Shown here one piece after another: positions 35,201 through 46,510 of a stretch of 64,000 bases of DNA. The translations under genes and the position numbers were made by a program. The DNA comes from Symsagittifera roscoffensis (taxonomy: Eukaryota; Xenacoelomorpha; Acoela; Convolutidae): assembly GCF_963678635.1 (NCBI RefSeq), contig NW_026971211.1, positions 103,742-167,741 of the forward strand. The letters are read 5' to 3'. Below the pieces are notes generated by a model. The model was not told where the DNA came from. It saw only the letters and a program-made list of their open reading frames with translations, and did no database searches. Within the stretch, counting starts at the first letter, position 1, and each line of letters starts with the position of its first letter.

Positions 35201-37850
35201 TTCTTGCACATCTTGATTCTTGCTCTGGTTGTCTTCCTTGATGACTGCTGGTCCGTCAATCACCACGTCCATCTCATCAAGAAGTGATCCCAGATATAGA
35301 GTCTCTTGAAACGCTGCTGCCATTGCGTTGTTTTCAGTGGTAGAAATGGCTGCTTTGGTTGCTTCTTGGTGCTCCAACTGATTGCTGCCCCTGATTTCCG
35401 CAAGTGAAAACTGTATCAAGTCGTTTACTTTCTGTCATCCGCATCTCCAAAACAGCCAGTATCTGTGGATTCAAAGAGTTTTACACAATAAGCGTTTAGC
35501 ACAGCTCCGGATCCTTGGTTTAGCACAGCTCCAGATCTCTGGTTCCTCTCAAAAAACGAAGAACTCTATTTGCACCAACCCAGTGCACTATTGTTGGTTT
35601 CTCCAGGACAAAAATGAGCACACAATGCCTCATACCTCAATCTTCATCAACACTGCTTCTGCTGACCCCGCTTCAGGGCATTGCTTTTTCGACAGTTAAG
35701 CGCTGATGTCCGCTGGTGTACCCACTGGTTCGCAGTTACCTAGGCCAAAGCGCTCCAAGCAGTCACTAATGTAGCGTAATTGATTAACAGTTACGGACCC
35801 AGATGACTGTTTGACCTGAACTCCCAGGAGCCAGGACAATGCGCCTCTGTCATCAATCTTCAATTGTTCAGAGAAATAAAACCTCATCTTGTCAACTTCG
35901 TTTCAGAGTCTGCACGCAATAATGATGCCGTCTACCCAATGCAGCACATGCATCATTGTATCGTTTTCCCCTCATTGTACCAAACAAGTCGTTGCTGCTT
36001 CTATTAAACTTATCTTCCAGTAGGAAAAAGCTCAGCTTCTGGTACCAGTCTCTTTCTACCTGTCGCAGCCCATATAAACTTCGTTGTCTCAGACACACTT
36101 GGTCGCCACCGATGCTGAACCTCTCCAGCTGCTCTGTGCGCACTGTTTTTGTTAGAGAAGATTTTCGGAAGGCTGACTTCACATCCATTTGATGAAGTAC
36201 AAGATCTTTTTGTGCCCCCAAAGCCGGTAGTATCCTCTTCGTTTCGGGTTAACAGGTCACAGCAAACGTCTCAATGAAGTCAACTCCTTCCACTTGTGAA
36301 GTCGTGGTCTATCGACCAGTGTCCATGTTCCCATTGCTTCTAAAGAAATCAGCTCTTAATCATGGCTTCCAGCCACTGCTCCTTTTCGGGTTCAGGCATT
36401 GCTTCTGATCAGCCCCATGGCCCTTGAAATCTAGTCACTGAGCCATGGTTATAAGCTCTCTGTATCAAATGGATGGGTTCTTCGTCCTAATTGACCTCTG
36501 CACGGGATGCTCAGTAGAATGTGAAACTATTGCTTCTTCCTCGAACTGATCATTTTCAGTAGCCCACACTGAATCAGCAGTGTCACCTTCAATTAGTGTG
36601 CCTGAAGCTTCGTTGGCCGTCGTTGTGCTTGGTTGCTCATTATCAAGGCATCACTCGATTGATAGTTCCAGGGCTTGCAATGGCTCACTATCAACCATGA
36701 AGTCATCTGGAATGACGTCCTCATTAAAAGTCACATTTCATGCTTGCACACCTCGTCTTTTCTCTAGATCCATCAGCAAATAGAATTTGCTCTCATCATC
36801 GTAGCCGATGAAGGTGCTTTTCTTGCCCTTTGGATCCAATTTTGCCCCTGTTGCCTCAATCCAGGCAACCGAAAACACGCAAATAGATAGTTTTCCAAAT
36901 TGCATCTCCGTCGGTGAAAAGCGTTTCGTTTTGCTGGATGTGAGACACAAGTTGCAAACTCTCACAACTGTCTACATTGCTTGCAACCAGAACATCTTCG
37001 GTAGCTTTGCGTCGGCCAGCAGACATCGAGTCATCTCGGTGATCACTATGTTCTAGCTATGAACCATTCTGTTGAGGAGTATTAGGCACAGTGAATTCTT
37101 GCTTTGCCTGGGATTTTCTACAAAATATTTTGAATGCAATTGATCAATAGTCACCTCCATTCCAGTTTGCGGGCAATTCAGTGCTCCATGCTCAGCCACA
37201 AAAACCTGGAACTTCAGTGAGCATCACTCTGCTTCACCAGTAAATTGACCACAGCCAGCCAAATGAAGTTGTCGCTGGGCTCTATGCATAGCGTGTCTCA
37301 TGCATGCTCGGTGCTTCGAGGGTCCCTGGATGTCACAAAAGACCTGTTGTCTCACTGCCGATACTCTGCTGTAAACCTACTTTGGCACTGGTTTTTATGA
37401 ATCTTGGAAGCTGTACATGGGTCTCACAACTCTAGCTAGCCCACATCGACAAGTGCTGAAAAATCCTTTTCTTGAGGTGCCCCAGTCATTGGTGTCCCGG
37501 CACTGCTGCATCACTGGTATGCCTCTTTGTTTTCGTCACTAGAAACATCGGAGTCCTCTTGAACTTGCACTCGAGGAAGAAAAGCTTGCAATGCTGCTTC
37601 GGTAGCTTCCCCCGTCTGGTGCCAATAAATGCGAAGCATCTGCGGCAAAACTGAAGCTTGAACCTCTAGCCACTGCTGAATTCACACTCATCAAAACCAC
37701 GCCGTAGCTTGGCGCAAATTGAACGTCGTGAAAAGTGTAAATCCTTGCAACATCATGGCAGTCTTTGATCTCTACTTCCACAGATTCCTTGCTCTCAATC
37801 CTTGACAGTGTGCCGTTGGGGTGCTCCACAGTTGTCCCTTCATTCCAGTT

Positions 37851-38084
37851 CTAAAAGCTAGAAAAAAGGGCCCTGTCGCGCACACAATGATTAGTGCTCC
37901 CAGTATCCTTAATGGGGTCCTCTCTCTTCATCGAAATTGTGGCACCGCAACTGAGGAACCTTGTCCTCTCCAGCGTGTAATTCCTTGCTTTCATCTCAAC
38001 TCCATAGCTGTTTGTTTTACTGCAGTTGTTCTTCAAGTGTAACAAAGTGATGTTGTTCAGCACCAGAGCCAGATGGGATAACAC
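37851..38084 (-). pseudogene. Copia protease region
   Basis: A minus-strand frame ends with KDTGSTNHCVRDRALF. DTGS-T-NH-C corresponds to the copia aspartic protease start (D-S/T-G-A/S-T-xH), so the catalytic Asp is present. A stop follows shortly after and the rest of the protease continues in another frame (VEHPNGTLSR..). The enzyme would cleave the Gag-Pol polyprotein; this copy cannot. It has no counterpart in copy 1, which is truncated. Confidence 0.75.
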
Positions 38085-38220
38085 AGTGTTTCGATTGTCT
38101 TTCCTCTGCTAGGTCAATACTGCCCGCTCCTGCATCATGATATCTTAGGCTGCCTGTTGATCATCCTAGGCTACCATTCCACTGAAAGTTGCCAGTTTCG
38201 AGTCCATCATTGCTCTAGGT

Positions 38221-38760
38221 TCCCGTTCCATCGTTGACTGGGATTGAATCTGAGGTTTGAAGTGAGAATTGAGAAGATGTAGTGATTGTTGAAGATTGAA
38301 TTGAGAAAGTGAAATTAAATGACATGACCAACTCAGCTTCATGAATGTACTAGTTAACTAATTACTGACTATTTAATTAGCTTGTGACCACTAGTTGACC
38401 ATGCCTGAGATTGTTCAGTTTTGACTAGTTTAATCAGTTTTGACCTCCAAAGTGGTTTGCTTCAACTAAATCAACTAATGTATCTGACTTTGAGATGATC
38501 TGACATCAACAAGAACAAGAAGTTTGCTGTGGACAAGAAATTTACAGTGTGAAGGTGTGCGATAGGGCTCTTAACTGGGAAAGACGCCTGTATCTCTCCT
38601 CAGCCCTAACATCAAGACCCTCAATGACCTCCTCTTTTTAACCCCTACGGTTTCGCCATTCCACGAATGTTGTTCAGCACAACATTCCCGACATTCCACG
38701 AATTATGCCATCTCTCTGCTTTCCAGCAATGTTGTCAGTGGCTTCAACCGAAGTTTTTAA
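38221..38760. other. Region upstream of copia, possible 5' LTR or leader
   Basis: A GC-mixed stretch with direct small repeats ('aacattcccgacattccacgaat', 'ccattccacgaatgttg') and 'actagttgacc/actagtt' words. It lies where the copia 5' UTR and LTR should be on the minus strand, but no second LTR copy is found to confirm this. Confidence 0.3.
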
Positions 38761-38814
38761 TTGCCAACCAGTTTTTTTATATGTGGTAATGACGATGGCT
38801 TTCAAAACCTAGGA

Positions 38815-39022
38815 ATGACACCGGAACTGAGGGAGAGGTTCAGAAAGCGGGTGATGTGGGCCATGGCCACAGAAGCATATGTGCTTCAGCTGGATGGGAT
38901 AGGGCGCGAAAGGGGTCGTCACGTGTTGGCGACCACGACTCGATGCTTGATCTGGGGAGCCCCGACAAAAGCGAGAGACTGTTTCGTAAAACAGAGACAG
39001 AGACGTAGACTGTTCATAAGGT
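38815..39022 (+). other. Possible exon with good donor site
   Basis: The open plus frame (MTPELRERFRKRVMWAM..) ends at CATAAG/GTGAGAAC, a near-consensus donor, and is preceded by AAAACCTAG at 38812. The sequence is less AT-rich than its surroundings. The product is not recognised and is strongly basic at the end (QRQRRRLF). It may be an exon of an unannotated gene, or part of the retrotransposon LTR or leader read backwards. Confidence 0.2.
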
Positions 39023-39184
39023 GAGAACTTCTATTAAACGCAATGCATCCAAAAAGGAAACGAGGAGAAAATCTTGAAACTGTATGCTAGTCTTTCTCCC
39101 GTGGTGAGAAAAAAAAACAAAATAGGAACGCGGTAAAGTGAAGCATTTGAACTCTACCCGAGTCGAGATTTTTCACCTAATTTG

Positions 39185-39370
39185 AAGCAAGATTTGAGCG
39201 GTTTGAGCGGTTTTTTTAGACAATTACGCTCAAAATCTTGCTTCAAAATGAGCGGTTTGAGCGGTTTTTGAACGGTTTATCTAAAAAAAAAAACCGCTCA
39301 AAAACCGCGCAAGATTTGAACGGTTTTGAGCGGTTTATCTAAAAAAACCGCTCAAAAACCGCGCAAGATT
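39185..39370. repeat. Palindromic 'gagcggttt' minisatellite
   Basis: Repeated 'ttgagcggtttttgaacggtttatcta' words alternate with their complements ('aaaaccgctcaaaaaccgcgcaagattt'), making several overlapping hairpins. One 'gagcggttttt' unit also occurs at 39495 and its duplicate at 46761. Confidence 0.75.
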
Positions 39371-39384
39371 TAAAAATAAAAAAT

Positions 39385-39457
39385 CGACCACGGAGGGATT
39401 CGAACCCGCAATCTTCTGATTCGAAGTCAGACGCCTTATCCGTTAGTCTATGCTGAC
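39385..39457 (-). tRNA. tRNA-Arg (anticodon TCG), probably a pseudogene
   Basis: The 73-nt minus-strand gene has a perfect anticodon arm (TCTGA, loop CTTCGAA, TCAGA), giving anticodon TCG (Arg, codon CGA). The T arm with GGTTCGAATCC is intact and a T-run follows as a Pol III terminator. The 5' acceptor strand reads GTCAGCA, which pairs poorly with the 3' strand CGTGGTC: positions 2, 4 and 7 fail. D-stem position 11 is also mismatched. The 3' half is therefore well kept and the 5' end damaged. The left edge of the 7.27-kb duplication lies exactly at its 5' end. Call of identity is sure; function is doubtful. Confidence 0.75.
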
Positions 39458-40079
39458 TTACTTGAAGCTTAATATTCGCTGTATTTGTTCTACTTGAGCG
39501 GTTTTTGATTGGGATCTCGACCCGGGTAGTTTGTTGGAGATGGGAGTAGGATCTCAAAATTGAAATTTTTTATAAATAAACTTGATTTAACTATTAAAAC
39601 GCCGAGGCGAAGCGGAGCTTCGCACCACTTGCGATACAACACAAACATAAAAAACATAAATCGAAAAAAAATTAATTGTTTAAAAAAACTAGGTGAACCA
39701 AAATTTTTGTATGTCTCGATCAAAAACAAGTAAGGGCCCAGCTAAAGTCGGATATATGTGTTTGATATTAAATGAATTTGCTATACTAATGCATCACCAA
39801 AAATAAAATTTCAAAAGTTGGACTTTGCCCAAAATCTTAGCTGTTTCTCTACTAAAATAAGGTAGAAGAGTAAAAAACTTTGAAGTATTCAACTTTCGCA
39901 AGGAGATAACATTTCTCTTACAAGTAAGTAAGGAGTCGCCGCTTCTGCAGGAAAAATTATCGCAAGCGGTTTTTTCAATTGAACTTTTTCATTTCAGTTT
40001 TGATTGTGTAAATTTAAAAAGCAGGTTGTGGCCGCATAAGCAGAGAACCGTTTCTCGATTGAACACAACCGGCGAATTG

Positions 40080-40930
40080 GCACGGTAGTTGTCAAGTTTC
40101 CGAAAAAAATCAAAGATTCAAAACATTGACTTATTTGAAGACCATAACTGTTTTTGCAAACAAACTGGGCATAGCCAATTTTGAAAGAATTATTTCAACA
40201 ACCTGTTGTTTCGATTAAACCTATGATATCGGTTTTGGCAGGATAGTAAGCGAGAAAACTCCAAAAAAAGGTCAAAAATCAAAAGTTTGACATTTCCGAG
40301 AATCATAGTTTTTGTGTGAATTAATAGGGCAGCGCAGAAGTGATACAGGCAAGCTGTAATTTCGATTAAACCCAAATTCTCAGACTTGAGAGCGTTTTTT
40401 GTCGAGAAAAGTAGAAAAAAATTAACAAAAAACGATCAAAAAATCAAATTTTTGAATTGTCTGATGGCAATAACTTTTGGTGTCAGAAAATTTTGGGCGT
40501 ATTCGCATAAGTAATCGATCTTCGTGCAACTAGTTTTTTCAATTTGACCTCTATTTCAGAGATGGCAGAGTAGCTTTTGAGAATATTCAAAAAATTTGCA
40601 AAACGAACAAAAATCAGAAACTTGACTTTTCCGAGGGCTATAATTTTTTCTGTAAAAAAAAACAATTTAAGTAGTCGCTGAAACAAGGGAGCTTCCAACT
40701 TTCTGATATCTCCATTCAACCCACACTATCAGGTTTGAGAGGCTAGTTTTTGAGAATCGTCAAAAAGATTCACAGAAAGGACGAAACTCAAAAATTTGAC
40801 TATTCCGAGGGCCATAAATTTATGTGGAAGAAAAAATGAGTGTAGACGGTTTTTTTCGATGAAACCATTCCTTTTCAAATTTGAGAGGGTATTTTCGAGA
40901 AAACGAAAAAAGAAATCAAAATATGGGTCA
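40080..40930. repeat. Sub-repeats of about 145 bp (unit A)
   Basis: Recurring pieces such as 'gacttttccgagggctataatttttt', 'gaaaaaaatcaaag..tcaaaa..ttgac' and 'gagaggctagtttttgag' return about every 145 bp. Counterpart in unit B: about 47346-48197. A reverse-complement relative is at 6800-6900. Confidence 0.5.
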
Positions 40931-41595
40931 AACTATCCCCCACAAAGGCTGTAGACAGAGATTCAAGTTAAGAGAGACTGTAGGGGAGTATGAAGGCACA
41001 CAAGAGAGTAGGCGGTCTTTCAATTGAGACTCGTTTTTTATATCAGAAGTTTCTGAGAAAAACTAAATTATTCAACTATATTTACATATAGATAAAAAAA
41101 ATTTCAACGAACCGATTGGTAAAGAAACAAACACCTTAATAAGTTGAAAGGGGAAAATTAAAATTGTGTTTTTCCTTGAAACGACCCAAGATTAGGTCAT
41201 TAGGCCGATAAAATTTAGGCTAAAATATTTTGGACCAACGAACTTTTCAGAAAAACAAAAAAAAAACGGAGAAAGAAATACGAAGTCAAGGTATGTATAT
41301 TCACAAATTGTAGGAGTAAACCAAGCAGTAAAGTCATATTAAAAACGCAGCAGAAACAAAAAAATCCAAGATGTGACAACTATGGTGACAACAGATAAGT
41401 AGTCAGAAAATTGGCCGAAAAGTTAAAGATTAAATTTCAAATTCTAGGAGTGAAAATTAACACGAAAACAAACAACTAAAACGAAACTGCATTCAGCAAA
41501 AAAAATCCTAAGATGTGGCAACTAAGCCGACAAAACATAAGCAAACATATAAAAAACCGCCATTTTTTTTAACGGAAAATTTTCCGTTTCAAAAA

Positions 41596-41662
41596 GAAAC
41601 AAGCCCTGCTCAGATTCAAACTCACGGCCTTTTCTGTCCCAGGGGTGGCAATTGTGTAGTTG
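41596..41662 (-). mobile_element. tRNA-like SINE head (unit A)
   Basis: The minus strand reads 'gagtttgaatctg' (B-box-like) after an A-box-like 'caattgccacccctgggacag'. The pairing is weak. The unit B copy is at about 48862-48928. It probably derives from a tRNA but is not a working gene. Confidence 0.35.
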
Positions 41663-42099
41663 AGATTAGTTAAGATTATTGGCAACTACGTTTTAATTTT
41701 TAATTGTCTTTTTTCTGTCATTTAATTTTTTTAATCGTTTGTTTTTCCAGAAAAAAAACTATTGCAACTGAAGAAAATATATATAAAAATATAATTCTTC
41801 TAAAAAGACGTGTACCTAATTTCCTAGGTTTCCTCTTTCAGTGAGATTATTCAATTAGTGCTTGAGTGTGTAATTGCAATTTACAGCAAAAAGGTTTGTC
41901 CAACAGTAATTGTCATTACATGAGAGCAATTTTCAGCAGCCCCAATGAAAAGATTTTAAACTTGGAAAAAACGCAACATTTGCAGTTTTCAGCAGTTATG
42001 GATGAATAAGAATACATATTAGTAAATAAATTATAATACATTATATGAATTATCGAATTAGAATCAAAACTGACCTAAAAAAGATAGATTTTTGTTCTC

Positions 42100-44110
42100 A
42101 GCAATCTGTTGATCAAGTCAATTTATAAAAAAAAAAATCGAAAAAATTTTCATAACTCTCTAAATCTTGAAAAACAGCTTGCTGCTGTTTGGCTTATTAT
42201 ATTCAAAGATGATAATACAAGAAAAACGAAAAGCAGCGTTTCACTAAATGATGTGTTTTTACCACATTTTATTTGACACTCATGATCCAACAAATTTTTA
42301 TATCAGATCACGAGACGATGGAAAATGAAGTACCTTTTCTTGACAATTTTTTTCTTGAAAAACAAAATATTAAATACTGGTAGAACTGAAACGTTTTGGA
42401 AAACCATGAGATTCAGCTGAGGTTTGATTTTGCGCTCTGGAAGACTACTGGAGACATAGAGTTTAAAAATGTTTTTGAAGCTGTAAATGATAACTTTTCA
42501 CAGCTCCTAATAGCTATCCAATCTAATTGTGAGATGTTTCTTCCTAAGCTCTCAGTTAATTAAAATAGAGAAAACTGGATAACCCTCAAAAAAAATTTAA
42601 AAACGAGATTAACAAAAGTATCAAATTTTAACAAAAAACTTGAAAACACTATCCATTCTAAGAGAAAAAACTTAAAAGCAGCAGCCAAAAAAATTCAAAA
42701 AATAAATATAAAAATATAGGTGAGAAAAAACAGAAAGAACAAATGAGTTCAAATCACAGTATTTCTGTGTAGAATTTAACATTTTTCTAATCGAAGTTTG
42801 TCAGAAGTTAGCCGAAGATAATACAAGTTCACAAAACTTTAAAATTTTTTAGAGAAAGAAAAAAATGTTTCGGAAAGCATTCCACCCCAAGAAGTTCATG
42901 AAGTATTTAAGAACGCGAAGAAAGAAACAGCCTTGACAGTTACAATCAAATTAACAAACTTATTTTAAAAATAGTCCGGTTTTATCTGAGCTATTGAGTT
43001 GCCTTTTGATTCATTGTCTAGACTTGTCATATTATCTTCAATTTTAGAGACTGTTGAACTTCATTCAATTCATAAAACGACACAATGCGAGATTGTGCTA
43101 ATTACAGACCTATACTTCTTTTTACATTTATGGAAAGGTTTTCGAAAAACTGATTAATAACTGTTTGAGAACTTTTATGAAAAAATATGAGGTAAATACA
43201 GCATTTTAGTACGAATACTTGAATAAAAAAACCCAGTGTATGCTCTATTGGGTCTCACAGAAAAAAGGGAGAATTTAGAAGGAAACATTGGCTCCGTGTG
43301 TACGTTTTTAGATCTTATAAAATTGTTCGACACAGTTGATCAAAAAATTTTACTAAAAAACTGCAAACTATATAGTTTAGAAAGTATTTTTTAAATTGCA
43401 AAAGAACCTTGATCTAGACAATTTTTAAATTTTGTTTTTGGAAAAAATCTTGCCATAAACAAGGATAAAACAACCAACTTTAAATGTAACAAAAAAAACG
43501 TTCCAGCAGTAAATCGCATAAATATTAGCTTGAAGATTTAGCAATTGGTGAGCTTTTTTTTTCAAAACACACCTCAATACAGCATTAAATCCTGCTCAAG
43601 GATATGTCAACTCAGATTTTATTTTAACACATCTACACTGCTCAGGTTATACACAACATATTTTCAACCAGTGTGTCAATATAGTGTGCTGATCTATGGC
43701 AAAGCTAATAAGGCAGACAGACTTGAAACCAAAAAGAAACCCAGCAAAGACTTGCGTGAAAGAATTGTTGAAAAATCTAAAAAATGGGAAAGTCTGACAC
43801 CAATTCAAGACAAAAATAAACTCTGTGTGGTTCGAGAGTTACATGTGTTTGAACTTTTTAAACTCATGATAAAAATAATGAGACGATCCTGTTAAAATAA
43901 AAACATGATGAAGTCATAATTGGACATTGCAGGAAATAACATTTACAGTAAACACAGACAATACATGAAAAAACCATTGCGGCCGAAACAAAGTTACTAA
44001 AGAAGCAAAGAATAAAAGCAAACATTGGTTTCGTATTTTAAATGAAAAATTTTTACAATTGTAAAAGATAACTTCGTGAAGCGTTAAGAAGTACATTGAA
44101 TCTTTGGAAC
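42100..44110 (+). mobile_element. Decayed LINE in duplication unit A
   Basis: Plus-strand fragments in order: an endonuclease-RT linker (FALWKTTGDIEFKNVFEAV, about 42430-42485), RT motif A (KLFDTVDQKILLKN, about 43319-43360) and the post-RT region, open at 43545-43895, with LRLYTTYFQPVCQY and LIYGKANKADRLE then VRELHVFELFKLM. This C-terminal pattern is typical of Jockey/CR1-type LINEs. Between the pieces there are many stops and frame changes; the GxPQGS block was not found. The copy is dead. It is related to the LINE at 8240-10990, which shares the HELFKL motif, but diverged from it. Confidence 0.8.
43545..43895 (+). pseudogene. LINE post-RT C-terminal segment (unit A)
   Basis: The longest open piece of the element (116 codons from a non-ATG start). 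It shows the familiar post-RT signature of Jockey/CR1 elements: STLLRLYTTYFQP, then a Y-x-x-x-IYG block and, after a basic stretch, LHVFELFKLMIKIMR. It lacks any upstream catalytic domain in frame, so it is a fragment and not a host gene. The unit B copy (50811-51161) differs by one Val-to-Ala change. Confidence 0.75.
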
Positions 44111-44959
44111 TAATTTTTCAAAAAATAATAAATGTCTACGTTTGGAACAACGAATATTTTTTCACTATGTTATGAAAAATTTCCGATCCTTTATTTTTTT
44201 CATCTTACTTTGATTATTTGATTGTTAGAAAACACCTTAAAAAGAAAATTTGCTTTGGTTCTGAGTTTCTTTTTCCGGTTTTGTTTTCTTCTTTTAGTGT
44301 TTGGTGCTTGAAGAAATTTTGCGGTCCTCTTGAGTAATGTCTAAATAATGCAAGCTTTTAAAATAAGTACGCGAATAGATTTTGTTCATGGAAATGCTAC
44401 CGGAAAGGCTTATGCCCTTTTGGTATTCTCCTAAGCCGAACTAAATTGTACGTACAATTTTAAAGAATACGTACAATTTTAAAGAACTTATCGTTATAAG
44501 TTTTGTGCTTGAAAATAAAGTTTTCATTATAAAATCATTCTCAGTAGTGCTTCTCGTAAGTGGCAGGAAAAAGTTCAATGGGCTTCAATGAGGGCTTCAA
44601 TGAGATGATTTCATATCGATGGGCATCTGGTCTGAATTTATCATCTTGTGCCAGATTTTTTTGATGCATTGACCATGTTCGTAGTGGTTAAGAGAGCTAT
44701 AATTGTTTTTAAAATCTGTGAAACATGATGACGTTACAAGAGGAAAGATGACGTTACAAGAGGAAAAAACATATCGCTCATTGAGCAGGATAATTTGGCA
44801 CAAACGTTGTACTGAATCGGCTGAGAACTCATTAAGAATCACTAACCTTGTTATGATGATTTTCTTAGCTCACTTGATGATTTCATTAGACAAAACTGAA
44901 GAGAAAAAAAGGCAAGCACAAATAACTGAAAGGTTATATTAAATACACATTGAAGAACT

Positions 44960-46205
44960 TGGCAAAATAGTTATGGTGCCCGAAGCAGAGTGTTGCCGTT
45001 TCGATAGTCGGGCAGACTAATTTTTGTCAAAGAAATGTAACTGAGGTGCACTAATCTGAATCTTGGCAGTTAGATTCTCAGGCAGACAGGCGGACAGGCC
45101 GATTTTTTTCAATGCACAAAACTTGAGGTCTCCAAAGCCTAATAATATAATGCCAGTTCGATCATTGGAGAGATCAATTTTTTCATAGCAAAGTAATTGG
45201 GTAGTCTGAAGCCGAATTTTGGCGGATCGAGCCTCAGACAGACCAACTCTTGTCATAGAAATTTAATTTAGATGCCCTATCCCGAATTTAAACGGATCGA
45301 TTCTCGGACAAGCCGAGTTTTATCATAGCAAAGTAACTATGGTGCCCAACTTGAATATGTTGCCCGTTTGATACTCTGAAATACCGTGGTACTGTTTCTT
45401 AGCAAAGAAACTACGGAGCTCGAGGCCGAACGTTGGCGGTATGATTGTCGGACAGACCAATTTCCATCATAGCATTGTAATTGGATTCTCTACCCGGAAA
45501 AATTTTTTCATTAGCAAATTAATTGGTTGATCAAGCTGGTTGTTGCCGTTTCGATACTAGGGCAGACTGATTTGCCCGAAGTGAATATGTTGGCAGTTCA
45601 ATACTCGCACAGGCAGTGATTTTTTTTAGCAAAGTAACTGGGGTCTCCGAAGCTAAATGTTGCCGCTTCGATCCTCGGGAAGACCATTTGTTTTCATAGC
45701 AAAATAACTGGGTTGCGCGAAGCAAACGCTTGGCGGTTCGAGCTTTGGACAGACCAAAATTTGTCAAAGAAATTTAACTTAGCTGCTCTAATCCAAATGT
45801 TGGTGGTTCGATTTTTGACAGGCCGAGTTCTTTCATAGCCATGTAAATATGGTGCCCAACCTGATTATGTCGCCGGTTTCATACTCGGACTTACCATGTT
45901 ATTTTTTCTTAGCAAAGTAACTATGGAGCTCGAAGCCGAATGTTGGCAGTTCGATAGTCGGACAGACCCATCTTTTTCATAGCAGTGTAACTGGTGTGCC
46001 CTTATCCGAATGTTGGCGGTTCGATTCTCGTACAGGCCAAATTTTTTTCATAGCAAACTAACTGGTTGATCAAGCCGAATTTCGCCGTTTCGATACTCGG
46101 GCAGAATGATTTTTTTTCCATAGCAAAGTAACTGAGGTGCCCGAAGCCAATATCTGGCGGTTCTTTACTCGGATAGCTTATTTTTCTTAGCAGAAAACAG
46201 GGTTG
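44960..46205 (+). repeat. 70-bp minisatellite with T-arm-like motif (unit A)
   Basis: About 17 diverged monomers of the form 'catagcaaagtaactggggt' then 'gcccgaagccgaatgttggc' then 'ggttcgatactcggacagac' and T-rich filler. Nearly every monomer has 'ggcggttcgatnctcgg', close to the tRNA T-arm/B-box GGTTCGANNCC. Short frames in both directions are products of the periodicity. Confidence 0.85.
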
Positions 46206-46347
46206 CTGAAATTGGGAAAATAGTGAATACCAATCTTAATCTTACTCTTATATCTCCTAGTCTCAATAGATCTAGTGTACACCGGTTTGCGCGAGTTAGT
46301 TCCAGAATGAGGACAACTGTATTCTAAGTTTAATTCAAATTGTTCTG

Positions 46348-46510
46348 GATCAAGTTGCTAACACTTATGAAAAAAGGATTGCATGTAAATTGAAAAAAAT
46401 TTTACTTATATATCTGTGTTTACTAATGTCGTTTAATTCTGTGTTGTAAATTGTCAGGTAGCAGTTTCTTTGAGATTGAATTTCTAAAAAAGTTTATGAT
46501 AAACAAACAA
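46348..46510. mobile_element. LINE 3'-end fragment present only in unit A
   Basis: 'gctaacacttatgaaaaaaggattgcatgtaaattg' and the following 'tttaattctgtgttgtaaattgtcaggtagcag' match 54360-54490, within the 3' region of the minus-strand LINE family. In unit B the same place holds a 26-bp palindrome (53615-53640). Confidence 0.75.

Larger units (their letters stand above)
22030..37374. repeat. Tandem duplication of a satellite-plus-copia block (period 7293 bp)
   Basis: Everything from the satellite through 30081 recurs at +7293 bp up to 37374, including the MITE insertion. In the roughly 4.3 kb of non-satellite sequence I see only a handful of substitutions (for example 28794 g to t at 36087, and 27773 a to g at 35066) and poly-T length changes. 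The duplication is therefore recent, or is an assembly artefact. Confidence 0.85.
33870..38220 (-). mobile_element. Ty1/copia retrotransposon remnant, copy 2 (longer)
   Basis: Minus-strand order: gag-like low-complexity remnant (about 38220-38090), protease with DTGSTNHCV (37883-37907, versus the usual DSGATDH type), a protease-integrase spacer (37829-37539), integrase (about 37420-36738), RT (36300-35696; WVDG at about 35926-35937), RNase H (35419-35203), MITE, and RTKHID (34253-34280). No CCHC zinc knuckle was found upstream of the protease. The frame is broken in many places. The LTRs are not identified. Confidence 0.85.
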
